A DNA stretch of 64,000 nucleotides from Beaufortia kweichowensis (taxonomy: Eukaryota > Chordata > Actinopteri > Cypriniformes > Gastromyzontidae). Within the stretch, counting starts at the first letter, position 1, and the number at the start of each line of letters is the position of its first letter. The DNA lies in assembly GCA_019155185.1 (NCBI GenBank), contig CM032795.1, positions 12,565,795 to 12,629,794 on the forward strand, read 5' to 3'. Below are positions 1-25,589 of this stretch, one piece after another. The translations under genes were made by a program, and so were the position numbers. Under the pieces are notes generated by a model. The model was not told the DNA's origin and searched no databases. It saw only the letters and a list, made by a program, of their open reading frames with translations.

Positions 1-1577
1 CCCCCACCAGTCCCAAAGTGTCATCTCCATGCCAACTTTCTCCCTCCAATCAGGCAAAGGCTCCAGAGATGTTTTCCAGCAGCTCCACATCATATTCCTC
101 ACCATATGGGGAATCTACCAAGAGTTGTGATGGTGGATCTAAAGGGCCTGATACGTCAAAGCAAAGCTTTTCTCACTCACGGGCAGATGTGGACTTGTGT
201 TTGGTGACCTCCTGTGAATACAGACATCCAAAGACTGAACTTTCTCCTTCATTTATAAATCCTAGCCCACTTGAGTACTTCATGAATGAGGAAAATCCCC
301 TGGAGGAAGAAAAGCCACTCACTAAGTCTGAGGGAGGACCACCTCCACCTGGAGGGAAACAACAGAGTAAGCAGTGTGAGGAGACTCCACCAACCTCTGT
401 AAGTGAATCAGCACCCTCTCAAACTGACTCTGATGTTCCTCCTGGCACTGAGGAATGCCCATCAATAACTGCAGATGCAAATATTGACTCTGAGGATGAC
501 TCAGAAACACTACCAACAGATAGGACTCTCACTTATCGTCATGCGGACCCACCTCCGGTCACCCCCAAAGACCCCACTCCTGCTTCACCACATCCTGATG
601 TCTCAATGGTGGATCCAGAGGCCCTTAAGGCTGAGGAGGCATCCCAAAAGGAGGAGGGGGGGAACCAAAAAAAGAGTAAAATCAGCAACAAAACCAAGTC
701 GTCTACATCAAAGAGCTTGTCAAAAACAAGTGCCATCAAAGAGATGAAAACATCCTCTCCAAAAAAGTCTACAGAGGAAAAAGATGCCAAAAATGCTACT
801 AATACATCTGCATCAAGGGGAGTGAAAAGTAACACTTCAGGTAACCCTGGTTTTACACTCTGTAATGTAAAAAATGTATAAATATTGTAAAATACATATT
901 CACTGTATAAAAACTCCATAAAAGACGCAGCATGTGCATAGCATTCTTTTACAGTTATATATATTTGACAAGCTGTTGAATGTTCACCCATTTGTAAGTC
1001 GCTTTGGATAAAGGCATCTGTTTAATGAATAAATGTAAATATATTGATAATTTAACATTTTTTAAACATTTTTTCCTGTTGTTAAGGAAGCACAAAGGCC
1101 AGCAGTGGAATATCTGTACCTAACTGTCCTCCAATGTATATGGACCTAGTTTACATCCCAAATCACTGCAATGCTAAGAATGTGGATGCTGAGTTCTTTA
1201 AACGGATCCGGTCCTCCTACTATGTAGTCAGCGGTAATGATCCAACAGCACAGGAGCCCAGTAAGGCAGTCCTGGATGCTCTGTTGGAAGGAAAGAGCCA
1301 ATGGGGAAATAATATTCAGGTATGGTATCACAACTGATCATTAGTTCAGTATATAACTCATACTGTGTGACATGCTGTGACGTTGAATATAATGTTTGTA
1401 CGAATTTTCTTAATCCTCTAGGTCACACTAATTCCAACCCATGATACAGAAGTAATGAGGGAATGGTATCAGGAAACCCACGAGAAGCAGCAAGATTTAA
1501 ACATTATGGTTTTGGCGAGCAGCAGCACTGTGGTCATGCAAGATGAGTCATTTCCTGCATGTAAGATTGAGCTGTGA
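1..1577 (+). CDS. map1b: Microtubule-associated protein 1B, C-terminal part (5' end outside window)
   Basis: Three coding exons are visible: <1-840, 1087-1319 and 1422-1577, ending in TGA at 1575-1577. The first is the tail of a large exon already open at base 3. The last about 408 residues are encoded, against about 2,460 for the whole vertebrate protein. The sequence holds the conserved block KTELSPSFINPSPLEYF near residue 80 of this fragment, then PPTSVSESAPSQTDSDVPP, a Lys/Ser/Thr-rich linker, and the globular light-chain C-terminus (PNHCNAKNVDAEFFKRIRSS, ending SFPACKIEL). MAP1B is a neuronal microtubule and actin binding protein cleaved into a heavy chain and light chain LC1; the visible part covers the heavy-chain end and LC1, with the cleavage zone inferred near the FINPSP block. 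Junction phases close (840 phase 1; 1319 phase 0). MAP1A or MAP1S is less likely, given both the sequence and the ptcd2/tnpo1/fcho2 neighbours. Confidence 0.93.
991..1041 (+). repeat. SINE-like dispersed repeat fragment in map1b penultimate intron
   Basis: The block 'GTCGCTTTGGATAAAGGCAT' followed by an ATGAATAAATGTAAAT tail matches a block shared by many fish dispersed repeats (V-SINE-like, recalled from family knowledge). It lies inside the 246-bp intron 841-1086. Related pieces occur at 34230-34270 and 59176-59225 in the opposite orientation. Only the conserved tail is recognisable; no tRNA-like head is seen. Confidence 0.5.
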
Positions 1578-3890
1578 CTGTAATGATCAAGATCTTGTAC
1601 ACGAATAGAGCAAAACTAACCCCACACAATCACAAAAGCGAACTTTTTGGCTCACATTCTAAGTACACTTGAGAAATCTGCTAAAAGTTTCTCAATAAAA
1701 TTATCCTGTAGCTTTAGATGGCACAAGTTGTAATAAAAAGAAATAATTAGAGATAATTAGGCTTGGTTGACCATGGAACAAACCTTAAACACAAACACGC
1801 AGCAAAGCTACTAGAGCAAACTGAACATCTTACCAAATATACAACAAAATAATACTACTAATAATATAATAATAAATAAATCACATCACCGCAAAAGAAC
1901 TCTAAATGCAAATGTTTACACCAAAGGTTGAAGGATTGTTTTAATGCCTTAGAAAGTTACACTGAATGTACAATAAATGTGATGCACTTAATATGAGAAC
2001 AATTAAATGGTGTGTATGATCCACATTTACAAAGACTCACAACACATTACATATATATATCATATGACGTAAAGACTATATACGAGTTGTATAATGCTTG
2101 CAAAACATATGAATGTGAGGCTTGCTACCTTTGCAATTAAATGCAAAATAGAGCAAGGGTCTATAACCAGCAAAAGACTCCCAGAGGACAAATTGCTACA
2201 AAAACATTAAATAAGTTGTTTCCCATAAAAACCTTAAAGCTACAGTAAACATTCATCTCATCTCATTCCTCCAGGACTAGCAAAGAATTCACTGACTTGT
2301 GTATTATCACAAAATATGAATTTTTATAGCTAGCAGATCTTTATTTTAAACTGTCCGTAAATAATTTGAAATCGCATGAATTTCATATTTGTTTTATTTT
2401 AATAGTTAAACGTTAAATGGTTAAGCTCCAAAAATGCTTATTATTTGCACATGTCGATGTTGAGTTTTTATTCTTTAATCTGAGTAATCATGTTATACAT
2501 ATTTTTTAATGCCTTATTTAATGTTTAAGTTATTATTTGATATAATTTGGAAATTCAATATTTGGGCATTCCTATGCAGTTAAAATTGAATAGACCTCTG
2601 TAATAAGGAAAACTGTGGATTTAAAGTTGTGTGAAAGTTAACAACAATTGTTTTCATTTTTCTTTAATAACTGTTGTTTTTTTATTTTATTCCAAATGGT
2701 TTTCATTTGCCAAATTTTATGTTTAAAGTGCTGCTATATGCATTGTATTGATTTTAATGTTGTCCACCTAATTGTAATTTTCTTTTTAGTCAATGTTGCC
2801 AGAGCCACCAGGATATGTGGTTACAGGATAAAGTTGCGAAACTGACTTTCCTTAGGAATCTTTTTTAAAATGCACTGTACTATAATTATAAATAGCTAGG
2901 TGATGGAGTGAGTGATAGGATGATATGTGCATGTGTAATGTATTGCTGAATACTTCACATTTCTTTCTTTCGCTTCCTTTCTCTGAGGGGTAACTCACTA
3001 CTGCCAACAAACCGTTGCAAGGTTATGACAAACATAATTCAAGATTAAAGAATCATGAACTTGGATCATGTTTATTACAACTAAAATATCACTTTTAGTT
3101 AGGCACTCTTAAAACATCTATGACGCTACAACATTATACTGGACTGTGGATTTAACCCAGTTTATACCAGTATTTCAATTGTGGGATGTCTTCTTGACAC
3201 ACTAAGGGAATATATACGATTATGCGAAATCCTTTCTCCGCCATAATTGGTTGAAACATCATAAAATTAAAAGCAGACAAAATACGAACGTTCACCTTGG
3301 TTCCATTGTGGTCCAACCTATTTCAACATCTATCGATCCATTCATCTATCCATCACATCCCGCTTGTCCTCTGCAGAGTCCTCTGCATGAGTACATTTAT
3401 TATGAAATGTAATATCTCAGACATCATCTTAGAAACTAGAACCTTATTCATTCTATGATAACAGCAGCAACCGGCAATAGACTTTTAACCACATGCTTCT
3501 GCAAAGTGCATTGTTGTTTATCTGCAAGACAACACATCTACACACACCACACTCATCGAGTCTATCTCTTCTCTATTTCTGTCCCACTCTCTCCTCTCAA
3601 ACCTTCACAATCTTTCCGCCTCTTTTAGCTCACACCTCCGGGTGCTATTAAGAATATGTCTGCAGTTGTGTATGAAATATATCTATATCTTGTGAACTTA
3701 CATCTTTCCTCTTTTCATTCCTAACCCCATATCTAGAGTAGAGGATAGTCCCAAGTGGAAGTATTACCTTGTGATTTTTCTGATGTTTGTGTGAGATATC
3801 TTCTCCCAGCTCTGGGGTGTTTGGTGTAAAGGAAAGTACTATAAAAATCGGGAAAATGAGTCCACAATAAAGAATTTTGTGGAAAATACC
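1578..3890 (+). other. map1b: map1b 3'UTR with candidate poly(A) sites
   Basis: This is AT-rich sequence without coding potential after the map1b stop. Candidate AATAAA signals lie near 1694 and 1972, and at 3866-3871. The last is followed by a GT-rich stretch (ttgtgtttttcattttggtg), the usual downstream element, so it is my preferred distal end. The length of about 2.3 kb is in keeping with the long 3'UTRs of neuronal map1b mRNAs. The true end cannot be fixed from sequence alone. Confidence 0.45.
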
Positions 3891-6359
3891 TTGTGTTTTT
3901 CATTTTGGTGTATGTCCTCCACAAAATGTGCATGTGGGAGAGTGTGTGAGGTTTTGTGGTTGCTCACAGGCATTTCTGGGAGTTTAATTGGCTACAAAAC
4001 AGATCTAAGCTCCAGGGTTAGAGCCTCAGAAGGATTAGAGATGTGGTTCTGACCACAGTCACAAAAAATGAGCTGGATTTATGCTGTCATTGACCTGTCT
4101 GCAAACATGATTTGAAGATTATGTGAATTATTCACAAATTAATATAATGTAATATAAACAAATATTCCGAAACACAAAGGGTGTAGATCTATATAATGTT
4201 TATAAATACATCTGTTTGATTATGTGGCTGTCTGTTCAGTGTTGACCAGTCTACCATGTGACCAGTGCCACAGAGAACACAAACAGAACCATAGTATTCA
4301 ATCAAAATGGAAATGTCTAGCGGCAAAGTGCCAGTGAAATAACTTTGGCTGAAGTTCAATGTGTGAAGTCTGGGTCACAGCGGGCAATCACTTCTGTTTC
4401 TGTTATTAGATCAGTGCAGGTCAGACAGGTCATGTGACCTAAAAAGACTTTAGACCAGCTTTCTGTCTATATCAGTATCTATAGCAGGAGGAATAATTAT
4501 TTACTCATAGAAATACAGTATTTCTTTGAACACTTCCATGTTGGATCTCATAATCCAGTGCACTTGAGAGTGAGCATCCAATTGGGCTAAAGAGAGTCTC
4601 CCTTGAATGGGGCGAGGTGCTGTTGCTAAGGCAACACTCTGCAGAGTCCCACAAGAATCACGCATGAGTATTCTACATTAGATATTCTGTTACTGCCAAC
4701 CTTTAACACACACACATTTAGACACACCCACAGATATACACACACACTAACATACAAACATCTTTCCCTCTATCATAATTGGTTTTAATATATATTGATA
4801 TATATTTAATATAAGTGCACTGTCAGCACCTCAAACAGCCATGTGAGCTGTGCCAATACAGTCTCAATTTCTTTCTTGCATCCAATCAGCTCCAAGGTCT
4901 TTAGAAGCATCGTCCAATAAAATAATTGACCCCACCCACTTTTCATTTATAGTCATGTCAATCTTGCCACTTCTTCCCCTTTATCATTCTAGTAACACTG
5001 GGTTATCCACAAACCATGGAAATATTGACCCATCAAAATGAGTTATTGTCCATACTGAACACTGAACAGTAGTTTTCCATGGATGATGCCCTCGGTTATA
5101 GCCACAGACTGTGCTTTAAGTATGTTATGTTGCATAAACATTAGAAAGCCTGGGCCGCACTGAGCGTTCTTTGAAATGGAGTCTAGCACATAAAAATAGT
5201 AAATACCCATTTTTGGACACATTAATGTTTGGTCACCCAAATGAAGCATTGTTGTATGCTTTAAAAACTCTTTCTTACCGCTATAAATAATAGCCTTTCA
5301 GTCTGTAGAGAAAAAAGCTGGGCAGTTATCCAGCTGAAAATTGATTATTTCCAACTGTGTGTTTAGAAGAGAGCAGGAAGACAAGAGTTTGCCAAAGATT
5401 TTGCTCTGCCTTTCCCACCAATAGTTCTTGTCCTTATAATAAAACGTCCCTGCAGACATTAAAGTGCTAAGAAGAATCTGAAAGTATCTGTCTCTAATTG
5501 CAATGTCTTATTTACCCTGTTTCTGACATTAAAAAAACACAAATTGTCCAACAGTTCTCCTATGAAAGCAACAATGAAAAAAATCTTCTGTCTGACATTT
5601 TAGAATGGAAATAAAAAGGGCAATAAAAGCGTTATGAAAAACAAAAGGGCATGTATTTATTCAGTGTTAATCAAAACAATGAACAATTTCACATCCCTTT
5701 AAAAAGGTTATCTGCTAACTATCAACCTCAATATATATCATTTAAAAAAGTAAAGAAATTGGAAAAATAAAGGAAACAAAACTGCCAAGCCCCCAGAATA
5801 TTCACCCTGATTTTACAACAGAAACCGTAGTATTAAATATCCTATTTGTAGCAAAACTATGAAAGATACAAGTGGGAATCATTTACTAAAATAAAACGGG
5901 GTTCTTTTTTGAAGGAAACGACGCCTCTAATTTACGCTCTGATCCGTAGCGCCATCTGCTGGTTGACATGCGTGCATTAAGATACCAATTAAAATAATTA
6001 AACATTTTAGCAACGTTATTAAAATATTGCAGTCTCTCAGTATGACAGTCATTGTCAAACAATTTTCTGAAAAATAACTTTTTAACTGTGTCATACTTAT
6101 ACTTATACTTGGTAAACAAACCGTTAACAGGAGAACTGGAATGTTCCACCTTCACCTACAACGGGGGTGTCCGGTTTAAAAAACATCTTATTTATGTATT
6201 TGTAACGTAAATTAAAATTAAGATTATCTTAAATTACGAGTATTTTGTCAGCCAATAAATACAAACAAATTAATTTGCTGAAATATTTATGAGTATTTAC
6301 AGGAGTGAGAGACAGTACACAGTAGTGTGACACTCGGCGTCAGGTGGTTGGGTTCAGAC
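3891..6359. other. Intergenic region between map1b and ptcd2
   Basis: No exon-like reading frame with splice sites or known similarity was seen on either strand. The open frames here (for example 5043-5249 and 5886-6155 on the minus strand) are short and low-complexity. In human, MRPS27 lies between MAP1B and PTCD2 on the opposite strand (recalled); nothing resembling it is seen here. The right end holds the ptcd2 promoter and 5'UTR, with no TATA box, and a CTCF-like motif at 5949-5962. Confidence 0.5.
5949..5962 (-). promoter_or_regulatory. CTCF-like binding motif upstream of ptcd2
   Basis: The minus-strand sequence CCAGCAGATGGCGC fits every position of the vertebrate CTCF core consensus CCASYAGRKGGCRS. 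It lies about 400 bp upstream of the ptcd2 start codon, in the gap after map1b. Occupancy is inferred only; a 14-bp degenerate motif can occur by chance or be carried by a repeat. Confidence 0.4.
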
Positions 6360-9300
6360 ATGGCGCTGAGGGGACTGAGCGCTTATGCTCGCGTTATACT
6401 GACTGATACATCAAAAGCAGCGGTGCTCCGAGGAGCCCTGCAGTCAGACTGTTTCAAATGTCGAGACGGAGGTATTTGCCATAACCTTATAATGCGTGTC
6501 TTTGTTTAATATAACTTTAGCCAATACATAAATAGTGCAAACAAAGCAAAGTTAGTAGTCCTAGGAGTCCAGGGCCAATGTCATACTGAATAAAAGAGAC
6601 CTTACAAAGTTGCATCCCATTTGTACTATACAGTGAAACACGTATTTGGGATACATTTCCATTTAAAGATGTAATTTACTTAAAAGTATAAATGAACAGC
6701 ATTATAGCCTTTGTTGTATTTTAGTCTTTGTGTGTAGTACGAACATTTGTCATCGTTTCAGCCAAACGTTACCTGTTGTCTGAAGATGTCGTGAAGCTGC
6801 AGGATTTCCAGCAGAGGAAACTTGCCGTCGCACATCAAGTGGCAGGATCGAAAGGCATGTGGGCTTATTGTAATTCCCCAGTACCATAAGCACTTTAAAT
6901 TACCATTACCTTAACAAAACTGATGATGTACCTTCATCTATAGTCATGAATGTCTTACTGTCTCCTTTTTACAGGTCATTATTTCGATATGGTAAATCAG
7001 AAAATGGAGAAAAATGAGCTGATCTTGAAGGATGAGTTGAAACTTCTTTTGCACTTATGCCAGTCGACCGAAGATGTTATCATAGCGAGAAATGCTATTT
7101 ACAGGTAGAAATTTGAACCACTTACATTATTCCTTGCCTAGAATATTGAACACCATATGTATATCAAAGATCTTTATTTTTTTCCTGTCTAGTGCTTAAT
7201 TTGTTTTAGATTATCCAAAAAATGGAAACAACATTACATAATATTATCCTCTTCTTCCATAATTTGTTGGCAGGTACCATGAAGAGAATCGCAACATGGC
7301 GTTTGGGGAATTTAGGTTTGGTCCTCTTTTTATGAGGTTATGCTTTGAGCTGGGTTTAGAGGAGCTGGCAGCCACAACAGTGATGGATCCGGTACTTGCA
7401 CATAAGCACACAATGTACAAAAGCGTGCTGTTTTTCTACATGACCTGTAGTGGATAGACTATCTGAGATTGTACCAAGAAAATGAAAATAACATTGTTAT
7501 TTTCCTTTCATTTTGTCCTTGCATAGACACTGAAAGGATTTTTTTCAGATTCCACATCCTTCAACATTGCAATTGATATGCTTTTTAATAAAGGATGCTA
7601 CGAAAGTAAGTATGTTTCTTTGGCCGTTAACTTCATTCTAAAGTCTTCATTTGAAGTCAATCTGTTGTCTGTGGTTTTAAATTGATGTGGGTCAGTATAT
7701 GCACACAATCTCTCCCTTTCCCTCGCACAGGTGGCCTAGAGGTGATAGGACAAATGAAAAGCCAAGGAGTGCCATTCAATAAAGACACCTTCACATTAGC
7801 TAATGCTACTTGCTATAAACTGGTACGGGCTTGGAATATAGAAGCATGTCCAAGACGAGAATTTCGAACAAATAATCACCAAATCGTTGCACTGCTTTTT
7901 ACTTTAGACGTTGTGTGTTTGAGTATATTACGCATACTGTATAGTTTTTATTGCATCTGTTTTGTAATTAAATTATTACTTGAAACTAAAAACAAACTAT
8001 TTAAAGGAACATTAAATCATTTAAAGGTGTTGCAAAAGGTTTAAAATAGCAGATTTTCAATGAGTGTGATCTGTTCCTGTGTCATGTGTTTGGCAGAACA
8101 CCTCAAAGTCATATCATATATGTTTGGCACTATTGGAAGAAGGTCAGACAAGGGGCATTCTCATCCCCCGACATGCTTATTGCTTTGCAACTGCCCTTGC
8201 TCTCAGACAGGTAAGCTTATTGAAATCGCAATATCCAATTTCAAATAATCAGATAAATGTTGAGTTCTAATTTCATTGAGATTCTCTATAAAGAGCGTAA
8301 TAGCTGATTTAATTAAGTGTAGTCAAATTATCATTGACCCACAATGTTGTAACTTTCATAGATAATTATTAAGTTTCTCAAAGTGTTAATCCGTCATTTA
8401 TCATTGTATATTTTAGAATGACGTTGAGAGAGCTCAGACAGTCTACTCTCAGATCATGTCCACAGACAGCCGACTATGCCAGAACCTGAAGGCAAGTTTG
8501 TTTGTGTGTTTATGTCTGAATAAATCCTTTTAAGAGATCTTGTAAATGTGTAACTGCTTTGTTTTTAGGTTATAATATTGGCCATGTCAGGGGCCATAAA
8601 AGATGCAGTATATATCCTTACAACAGCCCTAGTGTCAAAGGCTCCAGTATTTGTGAAGAAACCAGAATTCTCTAAGGAAGTGGTGAGATATCATTTATAT
8701 CATTAGTACCACAGTACATTAGTAGTTAAAAGTATGGACAGTGGCTTTATTCTCTATTACTGCTATTTTAACATTTATGGATAATAGAAAAGAAACCAAA
8801 ACTGTTAACAAAAATGAAAATTGACCAAAAATCGGACAAATATTTTAGGTTAAAATGATCATATAATTTTGTTACTAAAGTAGCCTCCCCTTTGGCCAGA
8901 TTACAGCTGTGCACAGCTGTGTTGTCTCAAACAACATCATGAGCTGTCCCCCCGGATGCTTTTAGAAAGCATTTAAGGAGTTTGCATGAATGCTGGGCTT
9001 TGGTTGGCTAATTTTGTTACTATCTGGTCCAGCTTATTCATTTATAACAAAATAAATGTATTTGTAACCATAATTTATATTTGTCAGAAAACAAATTTAG
9101 CATATTATTCAGATTAAAATGCTTTTTCAGATCATAAGAAACATCATTTCAGTCAAGTGTGTCTAAACTTTTGAAAGGTGGTGTGTGTAAAAACTGCATA
9201 TGCATTTGAGAAAATATTATTATTAAAATATTAATATGAAATATTATGATCTCAATTCACCTGTTGTATGAAAAACACTATTAAGAATAAATCAAAAACA

Positions 9301-9602
9301 GATTGCAGAGCATGTTATCACATCTTTTTTCTCTGTCCACTCTCCATTTGTGTTTGTCTTCTCTCTGTTTGTCCAAGGTTTATGTGTTAAGGAAGAAGAG
9401 TGCCAATGGGCTATGGGAGGGGAGTGTGGAGCAGGTGGTGAGACGGTTGGAAGAGGCTGGCCAGATCACAGAACAGACCCTGGATGATTTCCTGTGTCAC
9501 ACTCCCTTAGGAAAGAGGAGGCCTCTGGGAATAATGGAACATGAAAGAAAAAACAGCCGAAGGACTCTTAGACCACTTCGGTCTACACTATTGTCAGAGT
9601 GA
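6360..9602 (+). CDS. ptcd2: Pentatricopeptide repeat domain protein 2, mitochondrial
   Basis: Ten coding exons: 6360-6471, 6762-6854, 6975-7104, 7274-7391, 7527-7605, 7731-7822, 8097-8210, 8417-8491, 8569-8682, 9378-9602. They total 1152 nt, 383 aa plus stop; human PTCD2 is 388 aa. The start ATG has a purine at -3 and G at +4, and the first 15 residues (MALRGLSAYARVILT) are basic with no acid, typical of a mitochondrial presequence. The body contains GHYFDMVNQKMEKNE, then a PPR-like helical hairpin at about residues 160-195 (SFNIAIDMLFNKGCYESGLE) and further helical repeats. Family knowledge: PTCD2 is a matrix RNA-binding protein needed for processing of the ND5-CYTB transcript and complex III assembly in mouse. 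Introns 2 and 8 must use GC donors to keep frame. Assignment rests on reading similarity and synteny. Confidence 0.93.
6855..6974 (+). other. ptcd2: ptcd2 intron 2, GC-AG type
   Basis: The exon ends ...TCGAAAG followed by GCATGT. Joining at this GC gives GSKG-HYFDM in frame with the acceptor at 6975. The only nearby GT (6859) shifts the frame. AAG|GCATGT resembles the known GC-AG donor consensus (AG|GCAAGT). Confidence 0.75.
8492..8568 (+). other. ptcd2: ptcd2 intron 8, GC-AG type, 77 bp
   Basis: The exon ends CAGAACCTGAAG followed by GCAAGT, a perfect GC-AG donor context, and phase 0 continues at 8569 (VIILAMSGAIKDAVYI). The acceptor is tttgtttttag. Using the downstream GT at 8496 would break the frame. 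The intron is very short. Confidence 0.8.
8715..9189. mobile_element. Probable Tc1-like non-autonomous element in ptcd2 intron 9
   Basis: The right end reads CAAGTGTGTCTAAACTTTTG and the left end, in inverted orientation, reads agttaaaagtatggaca, with TA at both outer edges. This is the style of degenerate Tc1/mariner-like fish elements whose ends read '...AAAGTTTGGACA'. The inside (about 475 bp) has no transposase frame. Boundaries and family are approximate. Confidence 0.4.
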
Positions 9603-10389
9603 ACAGAGCCAAAGAGTTACAACAGTGAATATATTTATACATCTACATGTTCTATAGAAACAATCCCCTTCAAGTCAAATTCAAGCTCATGCTTTGGCAT
9701 CACTACCTCCTTTATATAGATCCCAACCACTGTTATAGTCAGCTGCTGAATTCATGTTAATCTTAAAAAACTTCCTCCATGTGATGTTCCTCCAGTTTAG
9801 GATCTTGAATGTTTTGATGACATTTATTGGGGAATATTAATCATGGAGGTTTGCTGAAAAGAGCAGTAAAGATATGATAGCTTTCAACCCTGCTCAATTC
9901 CTCAAATTTTAATTGCTGTGTTTATCAGCAATAGAAAACATTTTGTTAATAAACACTGTTTATTATGTACTATGTAAATGCTGCAAGTCTTCTATAAAAA
10001 CAGAAAAAGAAGTTTTGCTTAAAGAAAAAGTGTTTGGTGTGTTTTTGTGTGAGACCACTTCTAATTCATTCTAATTGCTGACTTGGTGTTTTCACTTTGA
10101 ATAAAATAAAAATATTTACATTTTATATTTAATACACAAACACGATTCATATAATAATGGGGTTCTCAAACGTTACAGTCTTCAGACTTGTACAAACAGA
10201 CTAATTTGGTGGCTAAAACAAAGGGTTTAGTGTTTAGCTATGACTGTCCAGAGACAACTCTACCTTAAGCACATTCACAGGAGTTAATGCATTGCGTCTT
10301 CAGATATTCTGCCTCGTTCGTTGCGACACACTGAAGACAAATTACTGCCAATGTAGAACAAATTCATTCAAATTGCCAAATAAAGTACT
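9603..10389 (+). other. ptcd2: ptcd2 3'UTR and flank
   Basis: No coding signal is seen after the ptcd2 stop. AATAAA occurs at 9948-9953 and again at 10100-10105; a GT-rich tract (gtgtttggtgtgtttttgtg) near 10030 lies between them. The gap to tnpo1 is only about 0.7 kb. In human, ZNF366 sits here (recalled); no zinc-finger coding sequence is visible. Confidence 0.5.
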
Positions 10390-10462
10390 CGCCCAACGTG
10401 GGGCTCGAACCCACGACCCTGAGATTAAGAGTCTCATGCTCTACCGACTGAGCTAGCCGGGC
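10390..10462 (-). tRNA. tRNA-Lys (anticodon CTT)
   Basis: This is a complete 73-nt cloverleaf on the minus strand. The acceptor stem GCCCGGC pairs with GTTGGGC (two G-U pairs) and the discriminator is G. The D arm is GCTC..GAGC, the anticodon stem TGAGA/TCTCA with loop CTCTTAA gives anticodon CTT, and the T arm is GTGGG/CCCAC with loop TTCGAGC. The A box (TAGCTCAGTCGG) and B box (GGTTCGAGCC) are intact. There is no intron, and CCA is not encoded, as expected for a nuclear gene. It reads away from tnpo1. No run of four Ts is seen in about 130 nt downstream on the minus strand, only TTTATTT, so termination may be inefficient or non-canonical. Confidence 0.96.
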
Positions 10463-10811
10463 GCCCAACCGAAAATTATTTTGACACCTGAAGTAATTCA
10501 TGGCCTGTCCAGTACTTCGACAGGCGCTAGGACCCTGGCAACGTTACACGGAGGCTTATCGCTGTAGATGTGCGGTGATCCGGACTAGACCGTGTCCATG
10601 TATGTGAGCTAGCTTAGCGTAACCAACAACCCGACGCCCGAGAAACGCTTCTTCAGGCGGATCCATTTAACGTGAGCTTTCGCGCAACGTCCCTTTACTT
10701 CTTACGGTAATCGAAACCGGTTTAACAACTGAAGGTCAAGGTGGAGGCCGTTATTTGATGTGAAAGGGTGTAGATCTGTGTCTGGGCATACAGAGACTCC
10801 TGCCATACAAG
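10463..10811 (+). promoter_or_regulatory. tnpo1: Divergent tRNA-Lys / tnpo1 upstream region and tnpo1 5'UTR
   Basis: This 349-bp stretch separates the 5' end of the minus-strand tRNA from the tnpo1 start codon. It is richer in CpG (for example around 10560-10700: cgcttcttcaggcgg, ctttcgcgcaacgtcc) than the surrounding introns, in keeping with a TATA-less housekeeping promoter. An ATG immediately followed by TGA at 10758-10763, in frame with and 54 nt upstream of the tnpo1 ATG, would be a minimal start-stop uORF if it is in the mRNA. Confidence 0.5.
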
Positions 10812-25089
<14,278 letters not shown>

Positions 25090-25589
25090 ATGTAACCAGA
25101 CTGAGGAGGTAAATTTCCATTAGCTACTGGACATTTATTAATTATTAATGTATTATTTATTAATGAATTCAAATTATTTAATAACATTATGTAACAATAT
25201 TTAAATATAATATTTAATTAATAATATTTTCATATATTAGTACTAAAATTACTAATTTATCGGACAAACCAATAGAGGAGATTGTCAAAGCTTCTTTAGT
25301 GTAAGGCTGAACAGCACTCAGATTTATTTGTTCATGTTTTACTGAAGATATCCTACTGAATCAAAAAACTAGACCAACAAATAATTAGTCCTACAGGAAA
25401 TCTGGGGGCTAAAATATAAAAATACTGTAATTATCAAAGAATTTGTTAGAACATGATTTATGATCAAAGTAAAAAATTTGGGGTCATTTTATTATACTCA
25501 TAGGCTGGTCATATTTTACCAAAATGATACGCGTGTAGATTTAAGGCAAAATCTTAAAAATGTTTCCTCTTTTATTCTCTTTTATTTTT

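Noticed and set aside
539..991. 150-aa open frame on the minus strand
   Set aside because: It is antisense to the map1b coding exon; hydrophobic composition follows from the Lys/Ser-rich sense codons, with no family similarity.
6855..6860. GT donor at 6859 for ptcd2 intron 2
   Set aside because: It would shift the frame into exon 3 and lose the conserved GHYFDMVNQKM sequence; the GC donor keeps it.
7682..8044. 120-aa open frame
   Set aside because: Only 7731-7822 is ptcd2 exon 6; the remainder reads through an ordinary GT donor into intron 6.
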